Source: Agrococcus sp. SL85 (GTDB taxonomy: Bacteria; Actinomycetota; Actinomycetes; Actinomycetales; Microbacteriaceae). Taken from it: a stretch of DNA of 64,000 nucleotides. The DNA is taken from assembly GCF_026625845.1 (NCBI RefSeq), contig NZ_CP113066.1:620001-684000 (forward strand). Reading direction: 5' to 3'. Below, piece by piece: positions 17,801-27,807 of this stretch (the first letter of the stretch is position 1; each line of letters starts with the position of its first letter). Both the position numbers and the translations under genes were made by a program. The notes below the pieces were generated by a model. The model did not search any database and was not told where the DNA came from. It saw nothing but the letters and a program-made list of their open reading frames with translations.

Positions 17801-20800
17801 TCCGAGCCGTTGCCTGCGGCATCGGTCTGCGTCGCGCCGATCACGTGCTCGCCCTCGGCGAGCGGTGCGGGGAGCGGCAGCGTCCAGGTGCCGTCGGGCT
17901 CCACGGGCGCCGTGCCCACCTCGACGCCGTCGACGGTCACGGTGACCGTCGACCCGGGCTCCCCGGCGCCGCCGACGGTGGGCTGCGCGTCGGCGAGCAC
18001 GGCGCCGTCGGCGGGGGTCTCGATCACGGGAGCGTCGGGAGCCGTCAGGTCGACCTCGAAGGTCGACGACGCGGCGCCCGACGCGTTGCCCGCGGGATCC
18101 GTCTGCGTCGCGGTCGCGGTGCGCTCGCCCTCGGCGAGGGGCGTCACGAGCGGCAGCGCCCAGGTGCCGTCGTCGAGCACGGTCGCGACGCCCGCCTCGG
18201 CGCCGTCGACCGACACCGCCACGACGGCGCGGAGCTCGCCCGTCCCAGTGACGGTCGGGGTGGCGTCCCCGATGGTCGAGCCGTCGGCGGGTGCCTCGAT
18301 CACGGGCGCGTCGGGCGCAGTGAGGTCGACCGTGAAGCTGGAGGTCGCGGCCTCGGACGCGTTGCCCGAGGGGTCGGCCTGCGTGGCCTCGGCGGTGTGC
18401 TCTCCCTCGTCGAGCGGCGTCGTGACCGGCACGGCCCAGCTGCCGTCGCCGAGCACGGGCGCGGAGCCGACGACGGCTCCGTCCACGGTCACCTGGACGG
18501 TGGCGCCGGGCTCGCCGGAGCCGGAGACCGTCGGGGTGGGGGATCCGATGGTGGAGCCGTCGGCGGGCACCTCGATGACCGGCGCCTCGGGCGCCGTCAG
18601 GTCGATCTCGAACGCGATCGCGTCTGCCTCGGAGACGTTGCCGGCCGGGTCGCTCTGCGTCGCCTCGACGACGTGCTCGGCCTCGGCGAGCTCATCGACG
18701 AGCTGCAGCGACCACCGGCCGTCGCCGTCGACCGGCGCGGTGCCGGCCTCGACGCCGTCGACCTCGACGGTCACGGTGGATCCCGCGGCGCCGGAGCCGG
18801 AGACGACCGGGGTGGTGTCGCCCGTGACGCTGCCGTCGACGGGCGCCTCGATGCTCGGTGCGGCATCGGCCGTGCGGTCGACCTCGAAGGCGATCGCGTC
18901 CGCGTCCGAGACGTTGCCCGCCGGGTCGGCCTGGCTCGCCTCGACGAGGTGCTCGCCCTCGGCGAGCTCGTCCACGAGCTGCAGCGACCAGTCGCCCGCG
19001 CCGTCGACCGGCGCGGTGCCGACCTCGGTGCCGTCCACGAACACCGTCGCCGTCGCGCCGGGCTCGCCCGTGCCCGTCACGAGCGGCGTCGCGTCGTTCG
19101 TGACGGAACCGTCCGCGGGGGCCTCGATGACGGGTGCCTCCGGCGCGGTCAGATCGACCTCGAAGGCCACCGAGGCGGCCTCGGAGGCGTTGCTGGCCGG
19201 GTCGGTCTGCGTCGCCTCGACGAGGCGCTCGCCCTCCACGAGCCCGTCCACGAGCTGCAGCGACCACGCGCCCGCGTCGTCGACCGGCGCGGTGCCGACC
19301 TCGGCGCCGTCCACCGCGACGGTCACGATCGCGCCCGGCTCACCCGAGCCCGTCACGAGCGGCGTCGCGTCGTTCGTGACGGAACCGTCCGCGGGGGCCT
19401 CGATGACGGGTGCCTCCGGCGCGGTCAGATCGACCTCGAAGGCCACCGCGGCGGCCTCGGAGGCGTTGCCGGCCGGGTCGGTCTGCGTCGCCTCGACGAG
19501 GCGCTCGCCCTCCACGAGCTCCTCCGCGAGCTGCAGCGACCACGCGCCCGCGTCGTCGACCGGCGCGGTGCCGACCTCGGCGCCGTCCACCGCGACGGTC
19601 ACGATCGCGCCCGGCTCACCCGAGCCCGTCACGAGCGGCGTCGTGTCGTTCGTGACGGAGCCGTCCGCGGGCGCCTCGATGACGGGCGCCTCCGGCGCGG
19701 TCAGATCGACCTCGACGGTCACCGAGGCGGCCTCGGACGCGTTGCCCGCCGGGTCGGTCTGCGTCGCCTCGACGAGGCGCTCGCCCTCCGCCAGCGCGTC
19801 CACGAGCTGCAGCGACCACGCGCCCGCGTCGTCGACCGGCGCGGTGCCGACCTCGGCGCCGTCCACCACCACGAGCACCGTCGCGCCGGGCTCGCCCGTG
19901 CCCGAGACCTCAGGCGTCGTCTCGTTCGTCACCGAGCCGTCGACCGGGGCCTCGATCACCGGAGCGCCGGGGGGCGTGAGGTCGATCTCGACGACGACCG
20001 AGGCGGCCTCGGAGGCGTTGCTCGCCGGGTCGGCCTGCGTCGCATCGATCGTGCGCTCTCCCTCCACCAGCGCGTCGACGAGCTGCAGCGACCAGTCGCC
20101 CACCTCGTCGACCGGGGCGGTGCCCACCTCGGCGCCGTCCACCACCACGAGCACCGTCGCGCCGGGCTCGCCCGTGCCCGTCACGAGCGGCGTCGTGTCG
20201 TTGGTGACCGTCCCGTCCGCGGGCGTCTCGATCACCGGGGCCTCGGGGTCCGTGAGGTCGATCTCGACCGTCGCCGAAGCAGGCCCCGAGCCGTTGCCCG
20301 CGACGTCGGTCTGCGTCGCCTCGATCGTGCGCTCGCCCTCCGCCAGCGCGTCGACGAGCTGCAGCGACCACTCGCCCGCCTCGTCGACCGGCGCGGTGCC
20401 CGCCTCGGCGCCGTCCACCAGCACGGTCACGGTCGCGCCGGGCTCGCCCGTGCCCGCGACGAGCGGCGTCGTGTCGTTCGTCACCGAGCCGTCGACGGGT
20501 GCGTCGATCGCCGGTGCCGCAGGAGCGGTCAGGTCGACCTCGACGGTCACCGACGCGGCCTCCGACGCGTTCCCGGCGCCATCGGTCTGGGTCGCCGAGA
20601 CGACGCGCTCGCCCTCCGCGAGCGGCGCGATGGGCGTGAGGGTCCAGTCGCCGAGGCCGTCGACCGGCGCGAGCCCGGCCGGCTCGCCGTCGATCTCGAC
20701 CGCCACGACGGCACCCGCCTCGCCCGTGCCGCGGATCTCGGGCGTCGGGTCGTTCGTCACGGAGCCGTCGACGGGCGCCGTGATGACCGGCGGCTCCGGC

Positions 20801-23800
20801 GCGCCCGTGTCGACCACGACGTCGACGCGGTCGGATCCGGAGGCGTTGCCCGCGGCGTCGCGCTGCACGGCTGCGATGGTGTGCTCGCCGTCTGCGAGCG
20901 GCGCGGGCAGCGCCAGGCTCCAGGTGCCGTCGTCGAGCACGGTGGTCGAGTCGACCTCGGTGCCGTCGGCCGAGAGCGAGAGCGTGGCCCCGGCCTCTCC
21001 CGTGCCCGAGACGGTCGGCTGCGGGTCGCCCAGCAGCGCGCCGTCGGTCGGCACCAGGATCTCAGGTGCGTCGGGGGCCGCGGTGTCGATCGTGACCACC
21101 ACCTCGGCCTCGCCGGACGCGTTGCCCGCGGCGTCGGTCTGCGATGCCGCGATCGTGCGGTCGCCGTCGGCGAGCGATGCGATGGGGGTGAGGCTCCACG
21201 TGCCGTCCTCGTCGACCGGCGCGAGGCCGATCGGCGCGCCGTCGACCTCGACCGCGACCGTGGCGCCGGGCTCGCCGGTGCCGGTGATCGTGGGGATGCT
21301 GTCGGCGAGCACCGAGCCGTCGGCGGGCTCGACGATCACGGGCGCCTCGGGGGCCTGCGTGTCGACGGTCACCGTGATGCCGTCGGCGGCCGAGGCGTTG
21401 CCCGCGGCATCCACCTGCACGGCCTCGATCAGACGCACGCCGTCGGCCAGCGGGGTCGAGGGCTCGAGCGACCACGAGCCGTCCGGCAGGACGGTCGTCG
21501 TGCCCGCCTCGACGCCGTCGACCGTCACCGCGATGCTCGCGTCGGCCTCGCCCGTGCCGCTGATCTCGGGCTGCGGGTCGGCGAGCACGTCGCCGTCCTG
21601 GGGCGCGAGGATCGCGGGCGCCCCGGGCGCGACGGTGTCGACGACGAACGAGACCGTTGCTGCGTCGGAGACGTTGCCCGCCTCGTCGGCCTGCGTCGCC
21701 GACACGATGTGGCCGCCCTCGGCGAGCGGGGCCGCGAGCGCGAGCTCCCACGCTCCGTCCCCGTCGACGAGGGCCGTGCCGACGCCATCGCCGTCGATCG
21801 CGACCTCGACGGCGGCGCCGGCCTCGCCGGCGCCCGAGATGGTCGGGGTCGCGGTCGGCACCGTGCTGCCGTCGGCCGGCGACTCGATCGCGGGGGGTGC
21901 AGGTGCGACGACGTCGACGACGAAGGCGCTCTCGGCCGGCGCGGATGCGTTGCCGGCCTCGTCGGTCTGGATCGCGACGACCGTGCGCTCGCCCGGGGCG
22001 AGGGCCGGCACGACCTCCACCGACCAGCTGCCGTCGGCGTCGACGGTGCCGCTGCCGACGGCGGTGCCGTCGATGGCGACGTCGACGACGGCGCCCGCCT
22101 CGCCCGTGCCGGAGACCGTGGGCGTCGTGTCGTTCGTGCGCGAGCCGTCCGCAGGCTCGAGGATCACGGGCGCCGCGGGGGCGGTGACGTCGACGGCGAA
22201 GGTGCTGGTGGCCGCGCCCGAGGCGTTCCCCGCGGGATCGGCCTGGGAGGCGCTGACGATGTGGTCGCCCTCGTCGAGCGCGTCGGCGAGCTCGAGGCTC
22301 CATCCGCCGCCCGGCGAGACTGCCGCCGTGCCCACCGCCGCGCCGTCGATCGCGACGTCGACGGTCGCTCCCGGCTCGCCCGTGCCGGACACCGTGGGCG
22401 ACGTGTCGGACGTCCGCGAGCCGTCCGCCGGCTCGACGATGCTCGGCGCGTCGGGGGCCGTGAGGTCGACCTCGAAGGCGTTCGAGGCGGCCTCGGAGGC
22501 GTTGCCCGCCGCGTCGTCCTGGGTCGCCGAGACGACGTGGGCGCCCTCGGCGAGGGCATCGACGGTCGGCAGCGTCCAGGAGCCGCCCTCGACCACCACG
22601 GTGCCGATCGCGGCACCGTCCATGCGCACCTCGACCGTCGCGCCGTCCTCGCCCGTGCCGGAGACCGTCGGCGTCGTGTCGTTCGTCGTCGAGCCGTCGG
22701 CGGGGGCGACGATCTCCGGCGCCTCGGGCGCGGTGCGGTCCACCTCGAAGGCGTTCGTCGCCGCGTCGGAGACGTTGCCGAGCGCGTCCGTGGCGGTCGC
22801 GGAGACGGCGTGCGCTCCCTCGGCGAGGGCATCGACCGTCTGGAGCGACCACGCACCGGACGACTCGGCCTCGACGGTGCCGATCGCGGCGCCGTCGATC
22901 GAGACCGTCACGGTCGAGCCGGCCTCCGCGGTGCCGCGGATGGGCGGCGTGGCGTCGGTCGTGGCGGAGCCGTCGGCGGGCTCCTCGACGACGGGCGGGG
23001 CGGGTGCCGTGGCATCGATCGAGAAGCCGCTGGACGCGGGCGCCGAGGCGTTGCCCGCAGGGTCGGTCTGGATCGCGGTCACGGTGTGCGCGCCGTCGGA
23101 GAGGGCGCTCGGCTGCGGCAGGCTCCACGCGCCGCCGACCACGGGCGCCGAGCCGATGGCGACGCCGTCGACCTCGACGGCGACGGTCGCGCCGGTCTCG
23201 CCGGTGCCCGCGAAGGTGGGCGTCGCGTCGGCGATCGTCGAGCCGTCGGCGGGCTCGACGATCACGGGCGGCGCGGGCGGGGCCGTGTCGATGGTGAACG
23301 ACACGAGGCCGCTCTGCGTCGACGTGCCGGCGATCGTCTGCGTGGCGCGCGCGTTGTGCGCGCCGTCGCCGAGCGCGGCGGGCGCGTCGAGGGCCCAGGT
23401 GCCGGCGCCGGTGACGGTCGTCGAGCCGACGGGAGTGCCGTCGACGGCGACCGACATCGTCGCGCCGGGCTCGCCGAGGCCCGCGATCGTCGGGGTGGCG
23501 TCGGCGAGCACCGCGCCGTCGGCCGGCGCCTGGATGACGGGCGCGTCGATGCACAGCTTGCGCCGCCGGCACGGCGGGCACGGTCGCGCTCGCGCTGAGC
23601 GGGAGCACGCCGATGGTCGCGGTCGCCAGCGGCGGCAGGGGCGCGACCGCCAGCACCGAGAGCTGCACGTCGAGCAGCGAGACCGACGCGGTGGCGCTCG
23701 TGCCGTTCGCCGCGGCGCTCGCCGTCGGCAGCGGCATCGCGATGCGCACGGAGGTGCCCGCGACCGTCGTCGTGAAGGCCGTGCCGCCGGGCACGAGGCT

Positions 23801-24529
23801 CGTGGCGACGCCGCCGACGGTGACGGTGACCGCGGGGAAGGCATAGGCGGTGGTCGCAGGGCCGGGGGTGCCGGGCGCGGTCGCGCTGAGCGTCGCGGTG
23901 CCGTCGACCCGCACCTGCACGAGGTCGTTGACGAGGCTGAGGCCGGCGATGCTCCCGGAGGACGAGCTCACCATGCCGCCGGCGCCGAGCGTCGTGCTCG
24001 TCGCCACCTGCGAGGCGCCGAGCCCGAGCGCGTCGACGGTCAGGAGGCCGACGTCGGCGGAGGCGAGGCTCGTCACGGAGGTCGCCCGCTGGCCGTCGGC
24101 GGAGCAGGCCTCCTGCGTGCGCGCCTGCACGGTGCTGTCGATCGTGCTCGTGCTGAGCTGGAGCACCCCGGCGGCGTTCACCCCGAGGGCGAGCAGCGAG
24201 TCGACGCTCGGCGAGGTGTTGTCCGGCGGCGCCGACTGCTGGTTGCTGTCGACCGTCACGGGGAGGCCGACGACCGGGGCGGCGATGTTGCTGCCGCGTG
24301 CGCTCGCCGCGGTGGAGCCGAACGCGGCGTCCGCGTGGCCCACCCTCGCGCCCGCGAGGTTCAGCGCCGCGGCGCTCACGCCGATGTTCAGGATGTCGGC
24401 GCCGGCAGCGCTGGAGATGCCGCCCGGCTGCACGGCGGCCGCGGCCTGCGGCGGCGCCGGGAGGGCGACGATGCCCGCCGCGACGACGAGGCTGGCGGTG
24501 ACGAGTGCGGCGAGGCGCGACCGGCGCAT
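14821..24529 (-). CDS. Giant LPxTG surface protein with 31 Ig-like domains; apparent frameshift near 23,555
   Basis: This is probably a wall-anchored adhesin-like surface fibre of about 3,235 residues. The ATG at 24527-24529 follows CGCAGGAGTCCTC and begins a signal peptide (MRRSRLAALVTASLVVAAG). About 300 residues of an unrecognised Ala/Ser/Thr/Val-rich domain follow. Near 23,550-23,562 the frame changes: VPAVPAA is followed, one base off, by KLCIDAPVIQAP, the first of 31 Ig-like domains of about 92 residues (pattern AP.I..PADGS, GTGEPGA, VDG, ATQTDPAGN). The C-terminus has LPRTG (14911-14925), a hydrophobic helix and an Arg tail, the sortase signal. Total length is 3n+1, so removal of one base restores one frame. 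No sortase gene is in the window. A ligand cannot be named. Confidence 0.85.
14990..23545 (-). repeat. 31 tandem 276-bp (about 92-aa) Ig-like domain repeats
   Basis: I counted 31 copies of the P-[AVE]-DG motif start, each followed by G-x-GE-x-G and a terminal AGN-type strand. The basic DNA period is 276 bp. Copies in the middle are nearly identical: 19073-19172 matches 19349-19448 base for base, and the next copy near 19,625 is also very close. Outer copies are more diverged, which suggests recent amplification from the centre. Confidence 0.9.
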
Positions 24530-24735
24530 GAGGACTCCTGCGTGACCTGGAGGGGCTGCCGGCCGAGGCCGGGCAGCCAGCGCGCCTCGGGGACGCGCTC
24601 GGGCACACCATAGGCAGACGAGCGTCCAAGACACTCGCACAGAACAGAGTTCCAAGCGGACTATGCGTCCGCTTTCAGTCGTCGCTCAGCCTCGAGGATC
24701 GGCGGCGATCACCGACCGACGGCCCCCGCGCACCA

Positions 24736-24769
24736 GAGGGGCCCGGGCGCGATCGCGCCCGGGCCCCTC
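24736..24769 (-). terminator. Perfect palindrome terminator after M23 peptidase
   Basis: The arms GAGGGGCCCGGGCGC (24736-24750) and its complement (24755-24769) flank GATC, so the whole 34 bases are one perfect palindrome. It lies 13 bases beyond the stop of the M23 peptidase. Confidence 0.75.
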
Positions 24770-24782
24770 GTCCATACCGATG

Positions 24783-26178
24783 TCAGCGCAGGCCCACGCC
24801 CCTGCCGCCGAGGAACGACTCCGGGTTCACGAGCGAGCCGCCCACGCGGATCTGGAAGTGCAGGTGGCAGCCGGTCGCATGGCCGGTGGCGCCCTCATAG
24901 CCGACGACCTGGCCCGCGGCGACCCGCTGCCCGGGCGCCACCGAGGCGGGACGGATCATGTGGTAGTACTCCGTCTGCACACCGCCGCCGTGGCTGATGT
25001 AGAGCATGTTGGCGCCGTAGACGTCGCGCGCGCGCAGCGTGACCGTGCCCGCCGCGGCAGCGTAGATGGGCGTGCCGCAGCCCGCAGCGATGTCGATGCC
25101 GCCGTGCAGCTTGTAGCCGAGCGAGCCCACCGGATCCCAGCGCCAGCCGTAGCCGGAGGTGAAGCGGCCGTAGTGCGGCGTCTGCCAGCCGCTCGAGCTG
25201 GGCGGCTGCACGGGCACGGAGCCACCGCCGCCACCGCCGCCGCCGTTGTTGCCGGCGTTCTGCGCTGCCTCCTCGGCCGCGCGCCGAGCCTCTTCGATCG
25301 CGCGCTGGCGGGCGGCCTCGCGCTCGCGGGCCTCGCGCTCGCGCCGCAGCCGCTCCTGCTCGGCCAGCCAGGCGCGGTGCCGCTGCCCGGCCTGGTAGTC
25401 GTCCTCGGTCGCCTGACGGTTCTCGACGAGCACGGCGAGCTGCGCGTTGAGCTCGACCCTGTGCTCCTGCTCCCTCACCACCGCGGCCTCAGCAGCGGCA
25501 CTCGCCTCGACAGCGGCCTGGTAGGCGGCATCGGCCGCCTCCTTGAGGCCGAGCAGCGCCTCGCGCGCCACCTCGGCCTGCGCCTGCAGCGACTGCGCGG
25601 TGTTCGCATCCTGCTGCGCCTGCTGGTACAGCGAGTCGGCCGTGCCGGCCGCTCGATCCATGACGTCGAGCCGGTAGAGCCAGGTGTCCGCCGAGCCCGG
25701 GTTCGCGAACAGCTCGGCGCTCATGTCGCCCGTGCCGCCCGAGCGCGCCAAGCCTGCGCCGCGAGCGCCCGGCGGCGCGCTCGGACTCGACGGCGCGCGA
25801 TGCGGCCTCGTCGGCCTGGTCCTGGAGCCGCTGCGCCACCGCGACCGCCTCGTCGTAGCGGCGCTGCGCCTCGACGGCCTCCGCCGCGCGCTGGTCGGCG
25901 ACCGCGCGGGCATCCGCGAGCTCGGTCTCGAGCTGCCCGATCAGGGCTCGGATCGCGACGATCTGGCGACCCTTCGCCGCCTCGTCGCCCCGAGCGGCCT
26001 CCACCTCCGACCACGTCGGGAAGCCGTACTCGTCGACGGCCTCCGCGGCAGGCGCACCGGGGGCGACGATGCCGAGCACGAGGCCGGCGAGCGCCGCCGT
26101 GGCGGCGCAGGCCATCCGCAGGCGCCGCGACGGCCGCAGCCGCGCTCCGCTGGCAGCCTGCATGGTCGACTGACGCAT
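24783..26178 (-). CDS. M23 family metallopeptidase with coiled-coil domain, apparent frameshift near 25,760
   Basis: This is a secreted peptidoglycan endopeptidase or amidase activator (EnvC/NlpD/RipA-type architecture). The ATG at 26176-26178 follows ACGAGGAGCGAG and starts MRQSTMQAAS with a signal peptide (ACAATAALAGLVLGIVAPGA). A long Glu/Ala/Arg coiled coil follows. Near 25,755-25,770 the reading moves one frame: RAVESERAAGRSR is continued by AGLARSGGTGDMSAELF. The second half has more coiled coil, a Gly-rich linker and the LytM domain with LHGGIDIAAGCGTP (zinc His and Asp) and CHLHFQI (catalytic HxH), all intact. The span is 3n+1 bases. If the break is real, the peptidase domain would not be exported. 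A TACCGT -10 lies at 26237-26242. Confidence 0.83.
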
Positions 26179-26383
26179 CTCGCTCCTCGTGACGGACCGC
26201 CGCACCTGATCGTGCGACGGTCGGGCGATCCGGACCACGGTAGCAAGGTTCATGCTCGACCTGAAGGTTCTGAGGAAGTCGTAGGCGTGCTGGCGTGTCG
26301 CCGAGGCGGCGCTGAGGTTCGCGCCTCGCGCCGCCCCTCGGACGCGCGCGACGCGCCGAGAGGAGGCGCCGATCGCACTCGAT

Positions 26384-26413
26384 TTGTCGGATGGCTCGAG
26401 CGTGTTGTAGCGT
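26384..26413 (+). promoter_or_regulatory. Probable promoter of the tRNA cluster
   Basis: TTGTCG (26384-26389) and TAGCGT (26408-26413) are separated by 18 bases and lie 31 bases before tRNA-Glu. The spacing fits a housekeeping sigma promoter. Confidence 0.5.
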
Positions 26414-26444
26414 TACTCCTCGGTAGTCATGTGCTCCGGCGCAT

Positions 26445-26517
26445 GGCCCCATCGTTTAGTGGCCTAGGACACCGCCCTTTCACGGCGGCAGCACGGGTTC
26501 GAATCCCGTTGGGGTCA
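26445..26517 (+). tRNA. tRNA-Glu (anticodon TTC)
   Basis: The acceptor arms GGCCCCA and TGGGGTC pair (one G-T), the anticodon stem CCGCC/GGCGG closes loop CTTTCAC with TTC, and the T-arm has the standard GGTTCGAATCC. No CCA is encoded. It is the first of three tRNAs on this strand. Confidence 0.95.
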
Positions 26518-26540
26518 CTTCTCGGAGGGGTTACCAGCAA

Positions 26541-26618
26541 GGCCCTGTAGCGCAGTTTGGTTAGCGCGCCGCCCTGTCACGGCGGAGGTCGCGGGTTCAA
26601 GTCCCGTCAGGGTCGCCA
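26541..26618 (+). tRNA. tRNA-Asp (anticodon GTC)
   Basis: GGCCCTG pairs with CAGGGTC, the anticodon loop is CTGTCAC with GTC, and the T-arm contains GGTTCAAGTCC. The CCA end is encoded (26616-26618). Confidence 0.95.
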
Positions 26619-26625
26619 TTGCACT

Positions 26626-26647
26626 GGCCCGCTCGCGAGAGCGGGCC
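26626..26647 (+). terminator. Hairpin between tRNA-Asp and tRNA-Phe
   Basis: GGCCCGCTC (26626-26634) pairs perfectly with 26639-26647 around a GCGA tetraloop and is followed by TTG. It can end the Glu-Asp transcript or act as a processing site. Confidence 0.6.
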
Positions 26648-26674
26648 TTGTGCAAGCGGCGGCGAAGGCCGCCT

Positions 26675-26750
26675 GGCTCTGTAGCTCAGTTGGTAGAGCG
26701 CACGACTGAAAATCGTGAGGTCACGGGATCGACGCCCGTCGGAGCCACCA
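26675..26750 (+). tRNA. tRNA-Phe (anticodon GAA) with non-standard T-loop
   Basis: GGCTCTG pairs with CGGAGCC, the anticodon stem CACGA/TCGTG closes loop CTGAAAA with GAA, and CCA is encoded. The T-loop reads ATCGACG instead of TTCGANN, so position 54 is A rather than the usual T. All stems are sound, so the gene is probably functional. Confidence 0.93.
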
Positions 26751-26751
26751 C

Positions 26752-26779
26752 CGAAGCCCCCGCAGCCGCGGGGGCTTCG
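26752..26779 (+). terminator. Terminator after tRNA-Phe
   Basis: CGAAGCCCCCGC (26752-26763) pairs with 26768-26779 across an AGCC loop. It directly follows the encoded CCA. Confidence 0.8.
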
Positions 26780-26806
26780 TCGTCGCGGGACGCCGGCTGG
26801 GCGGGT

Positions 26807-26974
26807 TCAGCGCGCAAGGGGCGAGACCGGGTTCGGTTCGCGCCGCCGCGCCTCGCGCAGCCTCGCGAACGATCCGACCAGGCCCTTCGTCGCGATGCCG
26901 CTCAGGACGTCCACGAGCAGCAGCGCGGCCGTGCCGAGCACGATGAAGCCGAGCAGGACGAGGACGATCTCCAT
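26807..26974 (-). CDS. Small single-pass membrane protein (55 aa)
   Basis: The ATG at 26972-26974 is preceded by GCGGAAGGGGCG, a fair ribosome site. The product starts with a hydrophobic helix (MEIVLVLLGFIVLGTAALLL) and continues with a basic cytoplasmic tail containing FARLREARRREP. Third codon positions are almost all G or C, as in neighbouring genes. I do not recognise the family. It stands alone between the tRNA-Phe terminator and the MarR regulator, on the same strand as the latter. Confidence 0.65.
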   Translation of the reverse strand: MEIVLVLLGFIVLGTAALLLVDVLSGIATKGLVGSFARLREARRREPNPVSPLAR

Positions 26975-27055
26975 GGGGCGCCCCTTCCGCGGTGCCAGCG
27001 TCTCCAGCGTACGCGCGCGGCCCCCGATGCGGACTGCGGATCCGCTGTGGATCGC

Positions 27056-27574
27056 CTACGGCGTCCGCTCCCCCGCGCGGTCGGCGGCGGCGATCAGCGT
27101 CGTCATGAGGCCGTGCAGCTGCTCGAGGTGCGTCGCGTCGAGCCCGAGGCGCTCGGCCATCGTCGTGGGCACCGAGAGCGCGCGCTCGCGGAGCGCCGCC
27201 CCCTGCGCGGAGAGGCCCACGTCGAGCGTGCGCGCGTCGTCGGCGCGGCGCTCGCGCGTCACGAGGCCCGCCGCCTCGAGCCGTTGCAGCAGCGGCGACA
27301 GCGTGGCCGGCTCGAGCCGCAGGGAGGCGCTGAGCTCGCGCAGCGACACCGGCGCCCCGCCCCAGAGCGCGAGCATCACGAGGTACTGCGGATGCGAGAG
27401 CCCGAGCGGCTCGAGCACCGGCCGATAGGCCTGCACGACGACTCGCGAGGCGACCGACAGCGCGAAGCAGACCTGCCGCTCGAGCGCGAGCGGGTCCTCC
27501 GGGGCGACGTCCGGTTGCGAGGAGGGCATGCTGCGAGCGTAGGCGGCGGCGCTCGGATGGCTGGCGGAGGACAC
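27056..27574 (-). CDS. MarR-family regulator, OhrR-like
   Basis: This 172-residue winged-helix repressor is of the MarR family. The segment LALERQVCFALSVASR carries a cysteine at the place of the redox-sensing Cys of OhrR, which is oxidised by organic hydroperoxides and releases DNA. The DNA-binding part follows: YLVMLALWGGAPVSLRELSASLRLEPATLSPLLQRLEAAGLVTRER, with the wing around RADDARTLDV. The GTG start at 27572-27574 fits a leaderless transcript. An N-terminal extension of about 30 residues precedes the usual OhrR start, and an internal ATG could also be used. No ohr peroxidase gene is nearby; a tiny membrane protein is encoded divergently instead. Confidence 0.88.
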   Translation of the reverse strand: MSSASHPSAAAYARSMPSSQPDVAPEDPLALERQVCFALSVASRVVVQAYRPVLEPLGLSHPQYLVMLALWGGAPVSLRELSASLRLEPATLSPLLQRLEAAGLVTRERRADDARTLDVGLSAQGAALRERALSVPTTMAERLGLDATHLEQLHGLMTTLIAAADRAGERTP

Positions 27575-27580
27575 CCGGCC

Positions 27581-27586
27581 AGCCTA
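27581..27586 (-). promoter_or_regulatory. -10 element of MarR gene
   Basis: TAGGCT on the minus strand lies six bases before the GTG start and abuts the 20-bp palindrome, so the bound regulator would block its own promoter. Confidence 0.6.
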
Positions 27587-27605
27587 TGCTTAGGGCCCTA
27601 AGCAT
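27586..27605. promoter_or_regulatory. 20-bp perfect palindrome, probable MarR/OhrR operator
   Basis: ATGCTTAGGGCCCTAAGCAT is perfectly symmetric, the length and A/T-flanked form expected for a MarR-family dimer. It lies between the MarR gene and the divergent 52-residue membrane protein and touches the MarR -10. It is strikingly A/T-containing for this DNA. Confidence 0.75.
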
Positions 27606-27644
27606 CTGTCGCACGAGCGAGGGATGCCCGATCCAGGAGGCCAC

Positions 27645-27803
27645 ATGCCCGACCGCCGAGCCCGCACGGAGCACCCCCGCGACCCGCAGAGCTTCACGCG
27701 CGGCGACCGCCGGGCGATCACGATCGTCGTCTCGATCGGCCTCGCGATCACCGTCGGCCTCCTCGGCCTCTTCGTCGCAGTGATCGTGCTGCCCGCGCTG
27801 TGA
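27645..27803 (+). CDS. Small single-pass membrane protein (52 aa) divergent from MarR gene
   Basis: The ATG at 27645 has a strong ribosome site (ATCCAGGAGGCCAC). The product has a charged N-terminus with ARTEHPRDPQSFTRGDRRA, then one long hydrophobic helix to the C-terminus (ITIVVSIGLAITVGLLGLF). I do not recognise it. Its only likely regulator is the neighbouring MarR protein, whose palindrome lies 40 bases upstream. It converges with the alcohol dehydrogenase gene, four bases away. Confidence 0.75.
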   Translation: MPDRRARTEHPRDPQSFTRGDRRAITIVVSIGLAITVGLLGLFVAVIVLPAL

Positions 27804-27807
27804 GCGG

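Noticed and set aside
19073..20400. Regular near-identical repeats that could be taken for a CRISPR array
   Set aside because: The period is 276 bp with coding structure throughout, no 20-40 bp direct repeat with unique spacers, and no cas genes.
14797..24613. Very long plus-strand open frames opposite the Ig-repeat gene (up to about 3,200 residues)
   Set aside because: They are shadows of the minus-strand repeats. Their products are Arg/Gly/His-rich with repeats of the same period, and the minus-strand frame has the Ig motifs, signal peptide and LPRTG end.
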